64,000 nt of DNA from Solanum dulcamara (Eukaryota > Streptophyta > Magnoliopsida > Solanales > Solanaceae): positions 34,777,246-34,841,245 of the forward strand of contig NC_077241.1 of the NCBI RefSeq assembly GCF_947179165.1. Reading direction: 5' to 3'. Numbering within the stretch: position 1 is the first letter of the stretch; every line of letters begins with the position of its first letter. The notes under the pieces are model-generated. The model had not been told where the DNA came from, made no database searches, and saw nothing but the letters and a program-made list of their open reading frames with translations. The translations under genes were made by a program, and so were the position numbers. Of this stretch, positions 61,215 through 64,000 are shown piece by piece.

Positions 61215-61622
61215 TGTTCCCCAGGTCATCAAGAGTCGCACTGTTGAGAATTGGCATAACACTTGAAATTTCAATAGGTGGATTATTCCACTTAAGGGAA
61301 ACTGACAACATCAAACTCCTCTTTGATCCCGCAGGTCAGAAGAAAAAAAGATTTTCTTCTTCCAAAGGTAGCACTTCAGTCAAAGTTTTGATGGTATCAC
61401 AAGGAAATACAAGAATCTTAAATATCACTTCAATGGAGATTGGGCACATCAGAAACCAGAGAAAGTAAGCGACTGAAAAAGAGAACATTTTGACATGTGA
61501 GAAATATAAGAGAAAAATATTATTGAACTGGGTACCTACATTATTACACTGAGCCCTATTTATAGCCATTACATTACAATCCTTATCTAAGTAGGATTCT
61601 ATATACTATTCCTATTCCAACA
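61215..61622 (-). repeat. Copia-type 3' LTR in PKL intron
   Basis: In minus orientation it begins TGTTGGAATAGG at 61,622, has a TATA-like GGCTATAAATAGGG near 61,562, and probably ends GGGGAACA at 61,215. The adjoining purine tract (revcomp CCAGCTTGAGGGGGAG, 61,623-61,638) fixes the inner edge. The outer edge is less certain. Confidence 0.65.
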
Positions 61623-61931
61623 CTCCCCCTCAAGCTGGTGCATACAAGTCATGTGTGCCGAGCTTGGTACAAATGTAACTAATATGAGAACCGTGAGGGA
61701 CTTGGTGAAAATATCTGCAATTTGATCACTCGATTTCAAAAATTATATCTCCTAAGAGTATCTTTTTCCTGACAAAGTGACAATCAATCTCAATGTGCTT
61801 AGTCCTCTCATAAAAATACCAGATTTGATGAGATATGAAAGGCCTCTTTGTTATCAGAATAAGTTCCATCTGACTGGTTTCTCCAAATTTTAGTTCTCTT
61901 AGCGACTATTTAATTCAAACTAGCTCACAAG

Positions 61932-63543
61932 TTTTTTTTTTGAGAAAAGGGTAACTTTTTATTCACACCAAAAGTTCATCATCCAAAAATTGATGAATTG
62001 GAAACTTACATCCAAAACCCAAAGGGTATTCGATGAGGTGTCGTGGTGTATGTTATTTGTAGATGACATAGTACTAATTGATGAGACGTGTAATGCAGTC
62101 GATGCGAAGCTGGAGGTGTGGAGGCAAACTTTGAAGACTAAAGGGTTCAGATTGAGCATAATCAAGATAGAGTATGTGGAGTCTAAATTCATTAAGGTGA
62201 TGCATGAGGAAGCCGTGGAAGTGAGGGTTGACACACAAAGTATACCCAAGAGAGACAGATTCAAGAACCTTGGGTCTATACTCCAGGGAAGTGGGGACAT
62301 CAACGAGGATATCACACATCGTATTGGTGCGGCGTGGATGGAGTGGAGGCTTCCCTCTGGAGTCTTGTGTGATAGTTATATAAAGTGTTGGTTAGACCAA
62401 CATTGTTATATGGCGCGGAGTATTGGCCAATCAAAAACTCGCATGTTCAGCAGATGCATGTTGTGGAAATGAGGATGTTGAGGTGGAAGTGTGGTCATAC
62501 TAGGAGCGATAAAATTAGAAATGAAAATATTTAGAATAAAGTGAGAGAAGCGAGACTAAGATGGTTTGGACATGTGAAGAAGAGATGCATGGATGCACTA
62601 GTGAGTAGGTGTGAGAGGTTGGTTGTAGAGGGTACGAAAAGAGGTAGAGGCAGACCGAAAACGTATTGCGAAGAGGTGATAAGACAAGATATGACACAAC
62701 ATCAGATTACTGAATACATGAGCTTAGATAGGAGGGTGTCGAGGACATGTATTAGGGTAGAAGGTTCGTAGGCAGTGTAGTGTTGTCTTGCTTAGGATGG
62801 TTGGTGTCTTCCATTGTACTAGTTGTATCACTGTAGTTCTTGTTTTTGATATCCATCATTATTAATAATTGTTTTAATACTCTATCCTAGTATGTTGTTT
62901 ATTGTGTTTCGACTATTGCACTGCTTTGTTGTTGTTGTTGCTCCCCTCAGGTAGACATGGCACTGTTTCCTTGTGACTTGCTATATTTTCTTCTTTGTAT
63001 CTGGGATTATTGCCTTTGAGCTAAGGATCTTTCGAAAACAGTCTCTCTACCTCCATAAGGTCTGCGTACATTTTACCCTCCCCGGACTCAACTTGTAGGA
63101 TTTCACTAGGTACGTTGTTGTTGTTTACACCAAAAAAACAAAAGGCTTATACAATTCATTATAATCTTCTGTAAATTAGTCCCGTCCATCAAAACACCTT
63201 GAATTCCTTTCTTTTCAAAGAGTCCACCATATATGCATGCTGGGATAGTTCTCCACCAGTTTTCTTTTCTTCCTTTGTTACCACTACCTTTCCAACTGCT
63301 TAGGAGTTCCATTGTTGTATTGGGCATCACCCAGTAAAATCCTAACAAACATAAAAACATGTTCCACAGGCTCATAGCTGCCTTAAATGAAGGAATGGAT
63401 TATCATTAACTTTTGTTTCCTGCTCACATCCGACACATCTTCAGAAAAACTGTCAGCCCCTTCTGTAAAGCCTCATGAGTTAGGCTGTCCTGTCTACATA
63501 CCAACAAGGTAAAACAAGCTACCTTTGAAGGGCATTTGGTCTT
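61932..63543 (-). mobile_element. L1 LINE 3' end inserted in copia, TCACAAG duplication
   Basis: The minus-strand tail is a T-run in plus view (61,932-61,941). Coding remnants at about 63,180-63,375 include NWWRTIPACIYGGLFEKKGI (L1 ORF2 C-terminus). The flanks are TCACAAG at 61,925-61,931 and 63,544-63,550. An RTE copy is nested inside its 3' UTR. Confidence 0.8.
62026..63124 (+). mobile_element. RTE LINE 3' part inserted in L1
   Basis: RT codons include the catalytic box in SWCMLFVDDIVLIDET (62,041), KGFRLSIIKIEYVESKF (about 62,139) and FKNLGSILQGSG (about 62,261), with frame changes near 62,360. They are followed by GHVKKRCMDAL (about 62,568) and GRGRPKTYCEEVIRQDM (about 62,647-62,697), a 3' UTR and a (TTG)n tail. 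An imperfect ~20-bp duplication flanks it (62,006-62,025; 63,125-63,145). Confidence 0.82.
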
Positions 63544-63719
63544 TCACAAGTTGCTACAAACATTGCTCAATATCCTGTTTTTGCACCAAATCGAGCAACC
63601 ACACTATGTTTTATACTCTTCTAGGACACCAAATTACCTCCTACAAAAGCATAATATCTAGATGTAGAACATCTATCAGAGGGTGATCCTACCCAACCAG
63701 CGTCTGTTTATCTGTTGGC

Positions 63720-64000
63720 TGATATAGGATTTTCAAGAAGATAGTCTTCATATCAAAATTTGATCCTCTAAGATGGGAAGATATTCTTCATATCAAAATC
63801 TGATTCTCTAAGATCTTAAAATAATTGTTATACTCTAGAATATCATATCTACGATTCTTTCTCCTTATGTAAAATATATGATCCCCAGATTTCATGGGAT
63901 TTAGGTGATTCTATTCCACAATCTCTTATGTATATAAATTCATGTATATGACATAGAAAGATATGAATGAAATTATTCAACTATCTTTTTCCACATTGTA
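63720..64000 (+). repeat. LTR of unknown element, cut by the window edge
   Basis: Starts TGATATAGGA, contains a tandem ~38-bp repeat (63,749-63,820, CTTCATATCAAAAT-TGAT-CTCTAAGAT), a TATA-like TATATAAATTCATG near 63,933 and the stretch GAATGAAATTATTCAACTATC typical of an LTR 3' part. Its start coincides with the break in copia RNase H. Confidence 0.55.

Larger units (their letters stand above)
61623..63719 (-). pseudogene. Copia polyprotein 3' end (RNase H), split by L1
   Basis: Two blocks of copia RNase H: 61,640-61,931 and 63,544-63,719. The second encodes DADWVGSPSDRCSTSRYYAF and GGNLVS, classic copia RNase H landmarks, with stops. The L1 at 61,932-63,543 separates the blocks. The element is cut again at about 63,720 by a plus-strand LTR. 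Confidence 0.8.

Noticed and set aside
63105..63128. (TTG)n microsatellite
   Set aside because: It is the 3' tail of the RTE LINE and recurs at 47,294 and 60,183 in the same context.

Overview
This window is nuclear DNA from a plant, most likely a Solanaceae species. It has a spliced PICKLE (CHD3-type) gene with GT-AG and one GC-AG intron, Tekay/Del-like Ty3/gypsy chromoviruses with decayed frames, and TS-type and Au-type SINEs, RTE and L1 LINEs, TRIMs and small inverted-repeat MITEs of kinds common in Solanaceae. No organelle, bacterial or viral genes were seen. I cannot name the species from the sequence alone.

Positions 1 to about 32,535 are a stack of nested LTR retrotransposons with no host gene. 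Element 2 (minus strand) is the host of the stack. Its 3' LTR starts at 10,433 and is cut at 9,284 by Element 1 (plus strand, 2,663-9,283). Its leader next to gag is interrupted at about 15,090 by Element 3 (minus strand, 15,090-30,594). Its 5' LTR lies at 30,612-32,384. Element 3 is split inside its integrase by a large solo LTR (18,133-24,500, flanked by the 5-bp duplication ATCTC). That solo LTR is itself split by a second solo LTR of the same family in the opposite orientation (18,581-22,005). A third copy of this LTR family (1-2,662) has entered the 5' end of Element 1. Element 2 in turn abuts the last 150 bp of an older plus-strand LTR (32,385-32,535). All gag-pol frames carry stops and frameshifts. 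Elements 1 and 3 have lost different essential parts of the reverse transcriptase.

Positions 32,536-37,291 are an AT-rich intergenic spacer with a Helitron-like 3' terminus, a 1.28-kb TTA-flanked inverted-repeat element carrying an (AT)23 microsatellite, and the 3' flank of the next gene.

Positions 37,292-61,126 and beyond hold one host gene on the minus strand, the 3' part of a PICKLE (PKL) chromatin remodeller. I resolve 17 coding exons that join in phase, from the helicase C-terminal lobe to the stop codon, about 880 codons. The first exons (PHD finger, chromodomains, helicase N-lobe) lie beyond the right edge. The coding exons are clean, but three introns (about 6.0 kb, 7.35 kb, and more than 2.9 kb at the right edge) hold layered transposons: L1 and RTE LINEs, two TRIMs, a short copia-like element, tRNA-type SINEs and MITEs. 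In the rightmost intron three insertions are stacked: copia (-), then L1 (-) with a TCACAAG duplication, then RTE (+) with an imperfect 20-bp duplication.

I found no coherent undescribed multi-gene system. The most useful observations are the resolved nesting order with its target-site duplications, the complementary RT deletions, the tandem hairpin repeats in the large LTR family, two short non-autonomous LTR elements, and a GC-AG intron in PKL.
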